In this document: one piece after another, positions 1 to 11,789 of the stretch
How positions within the stretch are numbered: position 1 is the stretch's first letter
Layout of the letters: the number at the start of each line of letters is the position of its first letter
From: Dasypus novemcinctus
Taxonomy: Eukaryota; Chordata; Mammalia; Cingulata; Dasypodidae
Assembly: GCF_030445035.2 (NCBI RefSeq)
Contig: NC_080676.1
Span: 13,988,940-14,052,939, forward strand
Reading direction: 5' to 3'
DNA: 64,000 bases
Notes under the pieces: generated by a model
The model's database searches: none
What the model saw: the letters and a program-made list of their open reading frames with translations, nothing else
Told to the model about the DNA's origin: nothing
Translations under genes and position numbers: made by a program

Positions 1-70
1 CCCAACCGTCTCCTCCCGGGACCTACCGCAAAGGCAAGTTCACTCAGCGACCATCTTGCCTCCCTCTCTA
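1..70 (-). mobile_element. 5' end of an antisense L1, cut by window edge
   Basis: On the minus strand the segment starts with a purine-rich GAGGGAGGCAAGATGG-like motif, the usual look of an L1 5' terminus with a YY1-type site. The inner part, CAACCGTCTC on the plus strand, is also found in the 5' region of the antisense L1-like element near 13.85 kb. Only about 70 bases are visible, so the family cannot be fixed. It could instead be a chance GC-rich stretch. Confidence 0.42.
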
Positions 71-1379
71 TGTTCATTGTATAAATGAGGGTAATAATGT
101 AAAGAAGGCTTGGAATTTTTATGAAATAAAATAATGATACGTTTCCAATAGAATAACCATGCTGATAAAACGAAAGGACTGTTAGGAAATCAAAACTCTA
201 AGCTTAATTCACAATTCTAACACCAAAATTATTTTTATTTTCATATCTTAAATTATTATAATGTTATTAAAAAGAATTTGAGGTCATAACCTCAATTGGT
301 AAAAATGCGGTAATTTTCTTTTTTCATACAATGTTAATCTTAGGGGAATAATTTAGTTAACTCTGTCTCCTTCACTCTAGGAAGTACAGATTATGGCGTC
401 ATGATTTTTTTCACTGAAATTTAAAAGAAATGAATTATATTGAATATATTGGGGCTTACAGTTTTCAGGAATTTTATACATTTTTGAACTGGAAATTGGG
501 GGGAGAAAATTTATTTACTGATTCTTGTTTACAACAAGGCTATTTCAGAGAATGAGTTAGATGTCTATATATGAAAATTGGAAATAAAATGCAAATATAG
601 CAAAAATATACAATTTAGTCTGATTACAGTATAGGTCAGCTTGGCAGATGAGCTACTTGAAATAGATGATAAGATTGTCTGAGTTAATTTGGTGGCATGC
701 TGAGACAGAGCCGGCAGTGTTTCTAATGCCCTGCGCTGGGAAGCACATAATTGCTGCTGTTATTATACAGGATGTGAATGTGGTCTCCTAGCAATACACT
801 TACCATATTCTCTCGAGTACTTTGAGTGTTTCATCTGCTCCAGTTGGTAAAGTTTTGATTTATATAGAAGGCAGAAAATATATAAAATCCATAAGAATAA
901 AGTGTTATTTTATCCCTGAAACAGATTATGCCAAAATATCTTATTTAATTTATTTCAGCTAATATTGATTTTAAAATGAACTCCCAGTGAGTGATACAGG
1001 TGACATTTATCAGTTCTATGAGCAGAATAGTATTACCTTCCAAATAGTTATAAATATTAATACCTTGATTAAAAAAAGCTGCAAATAAAAATGCAAACAT
1101 GTACAATAAATAAGACTGTGGTCATTTGCATTGTAAAATGCTTGCTTTTTATTTTAAAATATGCTATAAATAGCTTTCCCTTAAAACACAATTTTCTGCT
1201 TGCTTATAAAACATCCTTTGAGAGGTACTGGATCAAGTGAAATGGAAAATTTAAGAAAATGTATAGAACATACACTAGCTAAAAATCAATCATTGAAAAA
1301 ATTAATCAATTCATTATGCAAACTACATTTTAGAAATCAGTCCTCTGTTAAATGAAGCACTCTGTGTATCATGATCACA
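71..1379. other. Single-copy AT-rich sequence, no gene seen
   Basis: No open frame of note and no repeat recognised. The part from about 630 to 830 is less AT-rich and of higher complexity than its surroundings and is raised in the findings as a possible conserved noncoding element. Confidence 0.5.
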
Positions 1380-1500
1380 CTCATTCATTCATCATTCATT
1401 AAGTGCCTATTTGTCATCTTTGAAGTATCATGCCAAGCACTATGACCCTTCCTCCAAATCCTAGACAAATAAATTAGATAATTTAAAAAAATAATGAAAA
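1380..1500 (+). repeat. Old L1 3'UTR-like fragment
   Basis: An ATTCATT-rich start followed by a 'TTAAGTGCCTATTTGTC...CCAAGCACTATG' pattern matches the common motif of ancient L1M/HAL1 3' regions. It is short and diverged, so the family call is tentative. Confidence 0.35.
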
Positions 1501-2289
1501 GGTTTACTTCTCCTATTCAAGAATTTTCTTCTGAAAATAATGAAATGATGAGTAAACACTTTTCATAAACTCACCATACAAGATCTCACAAAAAAGATAA
1601 TGTTATTTTTTCTTCCCAAAAAATCATAGGAAAACCCAAAACATGCATTGCTCATTGGCAATATGTAATTAGATGTATAAGACATGTTTAAGTTGTCTGG
1701 TTGCAATAAAAAATTTTACATGTGCTTGGTATTGCAACTGTTTTTATAGTAAAAGTCAATAATCACCAATGATAATCAGCTTTAAAAAAATAAGGGTGGG
1801 CATGTGGTTTCTAATAGCTGGTGTGATGGCTACTTGGTTCATCTAATAGAACTGTATATACTGACCTATTTCTATGGGGAAGAGGGCTATTTACAGATCT
1901 TATACAATAAATTCATAGACTCTCTTATAAAAGGGAGGTAATACTGAATGAATATTTCATTGCAAAGATCATTCAAGTACTGGTATTCATGGAGTAACTA
2001 CCTTTATCTAACCTCAGACAATATTTGCTTTTGAAATTATGATAATATAGGCTTTTACAAACTCAAACACAATTTTTTATACTCGCCATCCAAGCCAAAT
2101 TTTTGAATTAGCAGTGATTATTTTGCCCACTTAAGCTGTACTTCTCTCTAAACTCTTTCCACACTGTTTACTGTTCTCATTTTCCTTATTCAACAGAGAA
2201 TAAGATTAACCTGCACATATAAACACACCAGTCCTAATATAAAGGAAATAAAATATCTAGAAATCAGGCTAAAATGGAAGACAAAACAG
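1501..2289. other. Single-copy AT-rich sequence, no gene seen
   Basis: No significant ORF, tandem repeat or recognised mobile element was seen. Confidence 0.45.
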
Positions 2290-2510
2290 GAGCAAATTCT
2301 GCACGTTTACCATGTGCTAGGTTCCTTATATATATAACCTCAAAAAAATTTTACAACCCTTAAAGGCAATGTATTATTAGATCTCTGTAATATATATGAA
2401 GACCAAAATGCCAAAACATTAACTAACTTATGCAAGGCCCCACATCTAGGAAGTAGGGAATCAATCTAATCCCAATGCCTGTGTTGTTTCTGTCGTTCCA
2501 TAGTGACAAA
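2290..2510 (+). repeat. MIR SINE fragment
   Basis: The order of motifs follows the MIR consensus: a 'TACCATGTGCTAGG' start, a 'CTCA...TTACAACCCTTAAAGGCA' middle, then 'ACTTATGCAAGGCCCCACATCTAGGAAGTAG' (split here by indels), and an ending that resembles the MIR tail. Divergence is high, as expected for an element that predates placental mammals. Confidence 0.68.
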
Positions 2511-2734
2511 GCAATAAGTAAAACAGTATGAAATGCACAATAAAAGACTGATTCATGAAAAAAAAATCAGCCTGACTCTAAGAAAAACCTACAATCTATA
2601 ATTTTCCAGGGAGGCAGGCAAATTACAAATCATACATAAAATAATTAAAAGTTTCCAGCTAGAACATTGACTGAATATAAAGTCTTGACTGATTCAAGAC
2701 GCCAAGTAAAAAATATTGGTTGCATGTTATTTAG

Positions 2735-3258
2735 AAATATATTTTCTCCTTGCAGATGCCCAGCACAGATCTATGTGCTAAGCATACTGTTAAGAATAGG
2801 GCATAATCATTACTTTCGTGAAGTTTGTATTCCACAGGGAATAGAAAGGAAAATAACTAAAAACTTTGTAAATCAAATTAAAAACTAGTCTCATATTGAT
2901 AAGTACTATTAGAAAAAAATGGAGTAATGTAATAAATAGTGAGTAATTAGACCCACTAATGAGATGACATTGGAGCTAAGTCTGGAGGATTAGAGTTCGC
3001 TGGCCACATGGAGACATCAGAGATGACTTTCTGGACAGAGGAAACCCAATGCAGAAATTATAGAACTGTAAAGGCTCTGGTGTTTCCCAACAAAATAAAA
3101 AAGACAACATGAACAGATGGAGATAAGGTTGAAGAGGTAGGTGGGTACTATCTGTTCCATGTGTTATAGATCATAGTGAGAGTTCTGGATTTTGTTCTGA
3201 AACCAATGATAAATTATTAGAGGATCTTATGCAAAAGACTGAAATGATCTTTTCAAAA
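2735..3258 (+). repeat. Old L1M 3' region, first half
   Basis: The text follows the long G/A-rich 3' region of L1ME/HAL1-type elements: 'GCCCAGCACAGATCTATGTGCTAAGCA', then 'GTGAAGTTTGTATTCCACAGGGAATAGA', the 'GGACAGAGGAAACCCAATGCAG' box, 'GGTTGAAGAGGTAGGTGGG' and 'GATCATAGTGAGAGTTCTGGATTTTG'. It stops near 'GACTGAAATGATCTT', and the consensus order resumes about 1.4 kb later, so a younger L1 split it. Confidence 0.62.
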
Positions 3259-3299
3259 TATATTCAAAAGATTACAGGAGACTTAAACTTCTGGGCACA

Positions 3300-4665
3300 A
3301 TGGAGCAACAAGGACCAGATTTACACTCCTGTCTGAAACAGAAAATGAAAGAAAATCAAACAGCATTAATAAGCAAACAAAAATGTTTTCAAGACAATGG
3401 GCATCAGGTTATGAATGACAGTGTTAATGTCAATGGACTCAGAAAAACCATTTGTGAAAATCCGACATTTGTTTCTCTCAATAACTCTTAAAAACATTAA
3501 CAAAATCTTCCAACTCTCAAGAAATTTCCTCAAACTAATAAAGGGCATTTACAAAAAGGCTACAACTAGCATTATGTGTAGTGGTAAAATATTGCATTTT
3601 TGCATGGCATGATGAGATAAAAGGGAAAAATATCAATTCTCACCATTTCTATTCAACAGTTCTATTCTAGAACTTATAGCCAGTCCCATCAAGGAAACTA
3701 CATAAAGGCATTCTGATTGTTAGTCTTTCTTTCCTTTCACAGATAACAGGAAAGTGCCTGCACATCACAAATCTGATTAAAAATCTTGTATACTTAATAC
3801 ATAAAGAACTCTTAAAATACTATAACACACTCAATTAAAACGGACAAAATATTGGAACAGACATTTCACCAAAGGTGATATATAGGGATGAAGAAACAAA
3901 TGGAAGAAAAAGATGACTAGCATCCTTATTTTTGGGGGAAATCCAAATGAAATCACAATAGTGTATCTCTCAACTATTAGAATAGCTTAAACTAGAAAGA
4001 ATGACCATTCTAAATGTTGCTGTGTTTGGAGAGGTGCTAAAATTCTTAATGCTGCTAATGAGAATGCAAAATTGTAAAACTACCTTGGGAAAATGTATAG
4101 CTATTTCTTAAAGAGTTAAATATATGACAACAATTCCAATACACTCAAGAGAAATGAAAAACAAAAACTTGTGTAAGAATATCCATTACATCTTTATGTA
4201 TAATAACTAGAAACTGGAAAAAAACACACAAATGCCTAGGTACAGATAAATGAATAAATAAATTGTTTTATATTTCAAACATTGGATTACTACTAGGCAA
4301 TAAAAAAGGAATAAACTATTATAACATACAGCATAAATTAATCTAAGAAGTTTTGCTGAGAGAAGAATCCAGAGCTCTTGTCCACCAAGAGAGCATATAT
4401 TTTCTGACCCCATTTAATTTTAAATTCTAAGAAATGAAAACTAAAATATAGTGATAAAAAAAGCATAAATATCAGGTATGTCTGGAAAACAGAGTGTGAT
4501 ATAGTGAGATGCCAGAAGAAATTATAAAAGTGCCTGGGAAAACTTTTGGAGGTGATATATACTTTCCCTATCTTGATTTTGGTGGTTACTTCATTAAAAT
4601 TTATTTTAAAAATTATCAAATATTACACTTTAAGTAAGTTATACATACATCATTCCTCAATACAA
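3300..4665 (+). mobile_element. L1 3' half, nested in older L1M
   Basis: From about 3650 the sequence follows the last part of L1 ORF2 and its 3'UTR. It includes the stretch for aliphatic and aromatic residues after 'GAAATCCAAATGAAATCACAATAG', the 'GGAGAGGTGCTAAAA' and 'ATTACTACTAGGCAATAAAAAAGGAATAAACTATT' regions, and a 3'UTR ending in 'TTAAAATTTATTTTAAAAATTATCAAATATTACACTTTAAG'. All frames are broken. The 5' part, 3300-3650, is less clearly L1. The copy interrupts an older L1M 3' region, which dates it as the younger of the two. Confidence 0.72.
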
Positions 4666-4684
4666 CTGGAAAATATTATTGGGA

Positions 4685-5272
4685 GGGCTCATTCAAGCCT
4701 GGTCTGGAGAGGGACAACAGTGAAAACTGATATACCAGATAGAGCTATTGTAGCCGTCTAGGAGAGACGAAATGGTGGCTGGCCTCTGGATTTGATAGTA
4801 GAAGTAGAGAGAAGTGGAGAGATTTAAAATATGTTTTTGAGAAAGGATTTATAGGAGATGTTTATTTGATTGGATATAGGAAGTGAAAAAAAAGTAATCA
4901 AGGATAGCTACCTGGATTTTGGTTTGATACGTGGAGTATGTAGGAAGGCCAGTCGCTACAATGGGGCAGCCAGGGAAGAATAAAAGCTATGGTTTAGGTT
5001 TGAGATACCTATTATCATGGAAAAAGTCAAATAAAGAGTTGGATTTTTGAGTCTGGAGCTTAGAGTAAAGAAAAATGAACAACAGCTGTCATCAGCATAG
5101 TGGTATAACTTCAAACCATGGAAACAGAGGAAACTATTCAGTAAGAGAATGCAGAGAAGTGGGTGTAGGAATAATCCCAAGGTTGGTCATGATTTAGTGG
5201 CTAGGTAAGAGAGGAACAATCAGCAAATAGAAAAGAAGGCGTTGGCAGTGAGTCTGAGTGGAAACTAAGGCA
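4685..5272 (+). repeat. Old L1M 3' region, second half
   Basis: The pattern picks up where the 2735-3258 piece stopped: 'GGTCTGGAGAGGG', 'GTAGCCGTCTAGGAGAGACGAAATGGTGGCT', 'AGTAGAGAGAAGTGGAGAGATTTAAAATATG', 'GAGTCTGGAGCTTAGAG' and 'CATCAGCATAGTGGTATAACTTCAAACCATGG'. These are successive landmarks of the same L1ME-type 3' region, so the two pieces are one interrupted element. Confidence 0.62.
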
Positions 5273-5343
5273 TTCGCTTCCAGTGACATATTTTATGTTT
5301 TAGAATCCTCACTGCCATTTTTGGGGCAAGGAGGGTAGTAGAG

Positions 5344-5617
5344 ATGGTCATTACTTTTTTAAAATTTTTTAATTTATTTATTTTTGTCTTTATTTATTTT
5401 TTTAATATTACATTAAAAAATATGAGGTCCCCATATACCCCCCACCCCTCTCACCCCACCCCTCCCCCCATAACAACCATCTCCTCCATCATCATGAGAC
5501 ATTCATTGTATTTGGTGAATACATCTCTGAGCATCACTGCACCTCATGGTCAATTGTCCACATCAAAGCCCACACTCTCCCACAGTCCACCCAGTGGGCC
5601 ATGGGAGGACATATAAT
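5344..5617 (-). mobile_element. Antisense 5'-truncated young L1 3' end
   Basis: Read on the minus strand this is the last ~200 bases of the L1 3'UTR that is present sense at about 36.0-36.28 kb. Shared landmarks are 'GGTGAATACATCTCTGAGCATC', 'CACCTCATGGTCAATTGTCCACATCA', the C-rich block and 'TGAGGTCCC' next to the tail. The A-rich tail appears on the plus strand as a long T-rich run at 5344-5420. No convincing TSD was found by eye. Confidence 0.8.
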
Positions 5618-5619
5618 CT

Positions 5620-6330
5620 GTTTTCTATAGTACTATTATCATCTTTGCTATTTTAGCCTAAATAGCCCCCCTAACTCAAATATGTTTTCTTTTCTTGAAC
5701 TTTTGACCATATCTCTCTATCCTTCAGCTATTTGTGCTACTAATTTTTGTAACACTGGTATTAAGTGATTTTCCATTTTCTTATATTCTTCCTCTTCATG
5801 AAATTCCTACTCTGACTCTCAAAGTCTGGATTATGTCCTGTTCTTAATTGCCACACACATCTAAAATCCTTGGCTCCATCTTAACTGACAACTCCTGACC
5901 TGATCTTATTAGACAGGCTAGCTCTAGACTGGCCTTTGTCTCTGGCCCTTGTCCTTGTCGCACTTAAAATGTGATGCTACATGAACACAATGAACATTAT
6001 TCTCTTATGGAATATAAGATGAAATTCAGGAAAAACAGCTCTCTAGAAAAAAACTTGTTAAGAAGTTAAGATTATGAAAAACTTCCAGCTTTGTTAGCTG
6101 TTCCACTTGAAAATTGTTTTCTCAAACCAATGCAAAATGCTTTCACTTTTTATAAAGAAAATGTGTTTCCAACACAGTAGGAGAGTCAATCATTCTGTGT
6201 ACTTTCTCCTCTGCTCTCATGAATCTGTGCACTTCAATCATGTTTTAATCTATTCAGCTTTCTGCAAGTGCATGAATAAAGGGGATAGGTTATTTGCATA
6301 AATAAAGTCCTGTTATAACACCATTTTTAA
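5620..6330. other. Single-copy sequence, no gene seen
   Basis: Nothing recognised. ORFs here are short and lack protein-like composition. Confidence 0.45.
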
Positions 6331-6331
6331 A

Positions 6332-6470
6332 AGTTTTCTCAAGCTTCAAAGTGCTTAAGAATCACCACAGGACCTTGGGAAAACTGTCGTGTCTGAGTCA
6401 GTAAGTCTGGGTTAGAGACCAGAAATCTGCATTTTAACATACATTCTTGATATTTCTGAAGAAATTTGTC
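6332..6470 (+). repeat. MER5-like hAT-Charlie fragment
   Basis: The landmarks 'CTTCAAAGTGCTTAAGAATCACCACAGGACC', 'CTGAGTCAGTAAGTCTGGG' and 'AGAAATCTGCATTTTAACA' follow the MER5A/B consensus in order. This is a short non-autonomous DNA transposon, old and diverged. Confidence 0.64.
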
Positions 6471-6599
6471 TCCATAATAGACTTTAAGAAAAATGAGAAT
6501 GCCAGAAATTTAATATAAAATATTAGTTTTTACTAAATTATAAATTTATAGTATTATTTAGTTCAGGTGCCTTTCCTTAACAAAATCTACAATGGTAAA

Positions 6600-7480
6600 G
6601 CTGTCATTTCCCACCTTTGAAATAAATCAGAGACTATAATAGGCACTGAGCAAAACAAGCAGAAATTGGACCAATTAAGAACAGATATTTTAGTGGGGGA
6701 GACAGAAAATAAAATAAATAGTTAAAATTTATATTGTGGACATGATTTTTATAGAGACTAAGAAAAAAAAAACAAAGAAGGGAGTCACTGTACTGAGGGG
6801 AGGGTACAGCTTAAAATAATATTATCAGGAAGAGGTCAACAAGAAGATGACATGTGAGGAACACACGATGACATCGAAAGGAGGTGAGGAGGTCAGCTGT
6901 GTGATCGTTTGGTGGAAGATCATTCCAAACGCCATGGATAGGAAGTATAGAGACCCTAAGATGTAAACAGATATGCCTTGCTCAGGGAGCAACAACAGAT
7001 CCAGTGAGGACGAGTGGCAAGAGTGAGAATGGTGGATGGAGTCAGAGAACTAAAAGATGGCCAGCTATTTCAGGGCTTCGTAATCCATTTGATTGTGAGG
7101 GTACTGACATTCACTCTTACTGAGATGGGAGGCCATTGAAGGATGAAGATTTAAGTTTACTGTGGCTCTTGTTGGGAACTGACACTGTTGATAACAGGTA
7201 GTAGGGCGCAAGAGTTTGAAGCAGAGTGGCCAGTTGGAGGTCTTTACAAAGGTGTGGAAAAGAAATGATAGTGAGTTGAGCATGAGCTGTAGAGGAAAAT
7301 TCATTTTGATTTTGTATATATTTTGATTCTTTATCTATTTTGAAGGTAGAACTGACAGGATTTTTGTATTATGTATGAAGTATAAGGTAAAGATAACTCA
7401 AGGCTAACTTCAAGATAATTGAGGTGAGTAACGGGCAGGACAGAGTTGCCATTAACCGATATGTGAAGGACTGTGAATGG
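6600..7480 (+). repeat. Old L1M (L1ME/HAL1-type) 3' region
   Basis: The same consensus landmarks as at 2.7-5.3 kb are seen here uninterrupted: 'TTTAGTGGGGGAGACAGAAAATAAAATAAATAG', the gag-free GA-rich centre, 'ACTGAGATGGGAGGCCATTGAAGG', and 'TATTTTGAAGGTAGAACTGACAGGA'. No coding capacity remains. Confidence 0.64.
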
Positions 7481-8083
7481 AGGGCTTCAGAAAAAACAAA
7501 AGGGGGGGGGTGGATTTATTTTTCTTTAAATAAGCAAGAACAAATTAACTATGTAAAGACCAATAGTCAGTCTTAGTATAAAAATATTTATTCATAGCAT
7601 GCATGAATTATAGAATATTAGGGAAATCACCAATAAAATTTACTTATACAAATTTTGAGAATTCAAAGGGGAAAAGAGAAAATACTGAGAAAAGAAAACC
7701 TGTTTTATGGTAGAGAAAATTCAGTGAAGTTATATTAAATTTGATTCTGAGCATTTTGTAGAAGTCAGGGTGAAGAAAGAATCTGGAATTATCTGGAAAA
7801 AAAAGATTTTCAATACCTCAGGAAAATAAAATTAATTTTGGTCTTAAATAGTGGAGAGAATTTAATATCTGAACCTTATAGTGAAAATATAATTGAGCAT
7901 CAAAATAAACAATATTTAAGAAGACCTTTTCAGATCTAGGAGTCAACTAAGACTATTATTTAACTAATTTTGATAAAGATGAAAGGAAATATGAATATAT
8001 GGTATTACTAATATATGGCATGAATAAAAGTTGTAGTACATGTCAGCTATAAATTACATCATGGGATACTTTCAAAGTTATCT
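7481..8083. other. Single-copy AT-rich sequence with a G10 tract
   Basis: No gene or repeat family recognised. A G run starts near 7502. The segment ends at the left TSD of the SINE inserted at 8094. Confidence 0.45.
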
Positions 8084-8093
8084 AGAAGCTCTT

Positions 8094-8512
8094 TTTTTTT
8101 TTTTAAGATTTATTTATTTATTTCTCTCCCCTTCCCTCCCCCCCAGTTGTTTGTTCTCTGAGTCTATTTGCTGCGTCTTCTTTTTTGTCTACTTCTGTTG
8201 TTGTCAGCCACATGGGAATCTGTGTTTCTTTTTGTTGCTTCATCTTGTTGTGTCAGGTCTCTGTGTGTGCGGTGCCGTTCTTGGGCAGGCTGCACTTTCT
8301 TTCACACTGGGCAGCTCTCCTTACGGGGCGCACTCCTTGCGCATGGGGCTCCCCTATGCAGGGGACACCCCTGCGTGGCAGCGCACTCCTTGCGCGCATC
8401 AGCGCTGTGCATGCGCCAGCTCCACACTGGTCAAGGAGGCCCGCGGTTTGAACTGCGGACCTCCCATGTGTTAGGTGGACGATCTAACCACTGGGCCAAG
8501 TCCGCCACCTCC
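8094..8512 (-). mobile_element. tRNA-derived SINE (DAS-SINE type) with TSD
   Basis: The tRNA-like head lies at the right end, at about 8440-8508, where the complement of a B box is visible as GGTTTGAACTGCGGACC on the plus strand. The A-rich tail appears as a T run plus TTTATTTATTTATTT at the left end. The 10-bp target duplication AGAAGCTCTT flanks it at 8084-8093 and 8513-8522. Body and head match the copy at 25.8 kb and the reverse of the copy at 43.6 kb. Overlapping ORFs here are SINE sequence and not genes. Confidence 0.93.
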
Positions 8513-8522
8513 AGAAGCTCTT

Positions 8523-8989
8523 AAAATGTTTTCTTAGTCACTCACGTTCTATTTCTCTTCTATCATCTGGGTCACCAGCTCTTGTTGTCCACATTTTGCC
8601 AAAGTCTACCCATAGTTGATTGATAAAATCTTGGCATAAAGAGTGATAAGTGCACTGCACAGAATCATCAAAATATGTCTGGTAACTGCCCAAAGGTTGC
8701 TAATTTTTATATTGTTCTAGTTATTTTGTGCCTGATTTCATTTGTCACCTAGGTTTATTATAGGCATAATTTTTATGAGTTATATTGAACTCTGTAGAAA
8801 CATGAAAAATGCTTTGTCAGTGCCTGTACTCTCTTGTGGTAGAGATTCTATAGGATTTTTAGGCTAAAGAAGCATGGATATTTCCTTCTGGGGCTGAGGG
8901 TGGTATGAAATGTCCTTTCTAATTATTTTATAATTATTATCACATTATTATTGTTGTTTCTGTTGTTGTTACAATTCTTATTGCTATTT
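8523..8989. other. Single-copy sequence
   Basis: No gene or recognised repeat apart from a short ATT-rich stretch near 8940-8990. Confidence 0.4.
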
Positions 8990-9325
8990 CTTATTTCTCA
9001 CTTTCACTTATCTCCTAGTCTATAACAACCAGAGTTAGCATCAAAGTGAATAGCAGCTATGTACAGTAGGGTATGCTTAGAGAGATTGAGAGGTGATGAG
9101 TATTTGCTTGTCTATTTTTTTTATTTTATTATTATTATTATGGAATAATGAAAATTCTCTAATAATGATTGAAGTGATAAATACACAACTATGTGTTTAT
9201 CCCAAATACCATTGATTGTACACTTTGGATGGAAATATGCTTCATTAATATGTATCACTAAAACTGATTTATATTTTCCACCAGGAAAATGAGAAATCCT
9301 ATAAAAGAAACTGTGATACACCAAC
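8990..9325 (+). mobile_element. L1 3'-end fragment (family A)
   Basis: Ends with the signature 'CTCTAATAATGATTGAAGTGATAAATACACAACTATG', then 'ACCATTGATTGTACACTTTGGATGG', then 'TTAATATGTATCACTAAAACTGATTT'. The same signature ends the large L1 at 47.7 kb and the fragments at 33.0 kb and, reversed, 53.0 kb. It is 5'-truncated and non-coding. Confidence 0.7.
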
Positions 9326-9768
9326 TTAGCTATTTACTATAATCGTTTTAGCCTACTCAGCTCAAAATAAAGAGGTATTCTTATTCTAAGAAATAAAAAT
9401 ATTGGACACTTTTTCATAATGTCGAAAAGTCCACCTCAAACATACTTTCTTTTGATAAAAATTTTAGTTGCCTTTATCCAATTTGAATAAAACAATTGTA
9501 CAACCTCATGTCATTGAAACCCAAAGAGAAAACAAATTCTGAAGAGTTAAGATATTATATATGTTGCAATTGTTTGTTTAATCCAGATTTTAAATATGCT
9601 TTTAAAATATAGGATAGGCAAATGGACTTTATTGCTTACTGACACATCCCTTTAAAAAGACATTACTGACAAAATTTGAAAACATTATTACTATAGTATA
9701 TGAATTTTCCAAATGAAATTTAAGAGGCAAAACTATTCAGGTTAAATATTCCCAAGTGTTCTGATTTA
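9326..9768. other. Single-copy AT-rich sequence
   Basis: No feature recognised. Confidence 0.4.
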
Positions 9769-9784
9769 TTTATGTATTTTTAAA

Positions 9785-10920
9785 TTAATTTATCGAAGTA
9801 TATCATTCATACACAAACACACATAAACAATAAGTGCATAATAATAGTTCTGAATGTACAAAACAAACATATATAACATCATACAGGACTCTCATAACTC
9901 ACCCTACCAGCAACAATTTGCATTGTTGTTAAATCTTTTTAACTAATCATTAAAGAGCTTTGTCAAAATATTACTACTAAACAAAATATTTTCCCCCAAC
10001 CAACCCTATTATTATTTTCTTTATACCATTTATGTATGAACATATGTAAACAATTAAGTGTATAGTAAAAGTTGTGAACTTACAAAGCAAACATGCATAA
10101 CATCATACAGGAATACCATACATCAACCCTCCACCAACAATTTGCATTGTCATGAGATGTTTGCTACAAATTATGAAAGAATATTGTCAAAATCTTGCTA
10201 TTAATCATAGTCCTTATTTTACATTTGGTGTGTTTTCCCCCCAACCCACCTTATTTTTATTTTTTAAATATAGTTTTTAAGTCAGAAGTTGTAAACTTAT
10301 AAAATAATCATGCAGACATGCAGAATTCCCAGTCAATACCCCTCCATCAACACACCACACTGTGGTGGAACATTTGCTACAGATAAGATAATATCATCTG
10401 ATTGCTACCATGTCCATAGTGTATATTTGGCTCACATTTTCCATACTGCCTCATTATCAACACAGTACATCTTTCACATAGATGCAAGAATATTGTGTTA
10501 TTACTACTAACCAGAGTCCATAGATCACTCCAGCTGTAATTTTCCCATGCTTCTCCACATTCCCAACACCCTGCAGTAGTGTAAGTACATTTGCACTAGG
10601 ACACAAAGGACACTCTTGCATCTGTACCACTAACCACAGTTCTCATCCACCTCTTAGTTTACTATGCTATTCAGTTCCTAGATTATTCTATAGCACTCGG
10701 TCAATTGACATTTACATACCTAGACTACCATTTTCAGTCACAACCCTATTTATAAACTAGCTGTTACTCATTGTGTGTTACCATCCACTCTATACATTTC
10801 CATACTTTTACAGTAAAGATAATGAAAACTTCTACATACATTAAACATCCATAGTCCACTCATTCCTCGTCTTATCTCCTTTAAGAATCCACCACCTACC
10901 ACCAGGGCTTGAAGATATTT
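9785..10920 (-). repeat. 3' region of the half-L1, ~236-bp tandem units
   Basis: At least two, probably three, units repeat with a period near 236 bases. Unit starts near 9790, 10025 and 10262 share 'ATGTAAACAATTAAGTGTATAGTAAAAGTTGTGAACTTAC'-type text, then 'AACATCATACAGGA', then 'CAACAATTTGCATTGT', then a CCCCCCAACC block. The third unit is diverged. From about 10500 to 10920 the 3' region continues without an obvious repeat. Confidence 0.6.
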
Positions 10921-11730
10921 TACAGTAATTTCTTCTATAAGTTTTATGGTTCTTGCTTTTATTTTTAGATTTTTGATCCATTTTGAGTTAATATTTGGAT
11001 AAGGTGTGAGATAGGGGTTCTCTTTCCTTCTTTCAGCTATGAATATCTAATTCTTTTAGCACCATTTGTTGAATGGATTGTTCCACCCGAGGTGTGTGAG
11101 TTTGATAAGCTAGTCAAAAGTCACTTGACCATATATATGTGAGGGTCTGTTTCTGACCCATCAATTTGGTTCCATTGGTCTATGTGTCTTTATCTTTAGG
11201 CCAGTACCATGTTGTTTTTACCACTATAGCTATGTAATATGAATTAAAGTCTGGAGATAAAGGTGTGCTTTTCCTTTCTATGTTGTTTCTGGCTATTCAG
11301 GGCCCCTTACGCTTTGTTATAAATTTGATGATCGTGTTTTGATTTTTTTCTTTTTAATGCTGGTGGAATTAAAAAAAAATTTATTCCTCCCAACTTTTTT
11401 TTTTATTGAAGTATATCATTCATACATGATCACACATAAACAATAAATGTATGGTAAAGATTGAGAACTTACAAAATAAACATACGTAACATCATCCCTG
11501 CGCTGGTGGAATTTTTATCAGGATTACATCGAATCTGCATATCATTTTGAGTAAAATTGACATCTTAATGATATTTAGGCTTCTAATCCATGAGCATGGA
11601 ATGTTCTTCCAGTTATTTAGGACTTTTGTGATTTCTTTCAACATTGACTTGCAGTGTTTGAATACAGGTGCTTTACATCATTGGTTAAATTTATTCCTGA
11701 CTATTTAAGTTTTATCTGTCATATTTTATT
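10921..11730 (-). pseudogene. L1 ORF2 internal remnant
   Basis: The minus strand holds a piece of L1 ORF2 downstream of the reverse transcriptase core. On the plus strand it reads as the familiar antisense text 'TTGATCCATTTTGAGTTAATATTTGGATAAGGTG', 'CAATTTGGTTCCATTGGTCTATGTGTCTTTATC' and 'CCATGAGCATGGAATGTTCTTCCA' (each split by small indels relative to other L1s). It is cut at both ends, lacks all catalytic motifs, and is interrupted at 11371-11501 by a nested insertion. It cannot encode a functional protein. Confidence 0.78.
11371..11501 (-). mobile_element. Nested 131-bp L1 3'-end insertion with TSD
   Basis: This short insert copies the extreme 3' region of the same L1 family (compare 9790-9890: 'GAAGTATATCATTCATACA' then 'ACACATAAACAATAA'). 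It is flanked by the 12-bp duplication GCTGGTGGAATT at 11359-11370 and 11502-11513, which in the uninterrupted ORF2 would occur once. The T run on its left side is its poly(A) tail. Confidence 0.82.
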
Positions 11731-11789
11731 TTCACCACTCTTTTGACAATTTTAGTTACTTTTATTGACAAAATCTTCATTTCTAGCCT

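Noticed and set aside
8040-8524. Overlapping plus-strand frames of 88-144 codons
   Set aside because: They are translations of the antisense SINE at 8094-8512, and nearly the same peptides appear at the 25.8-kb SINE.
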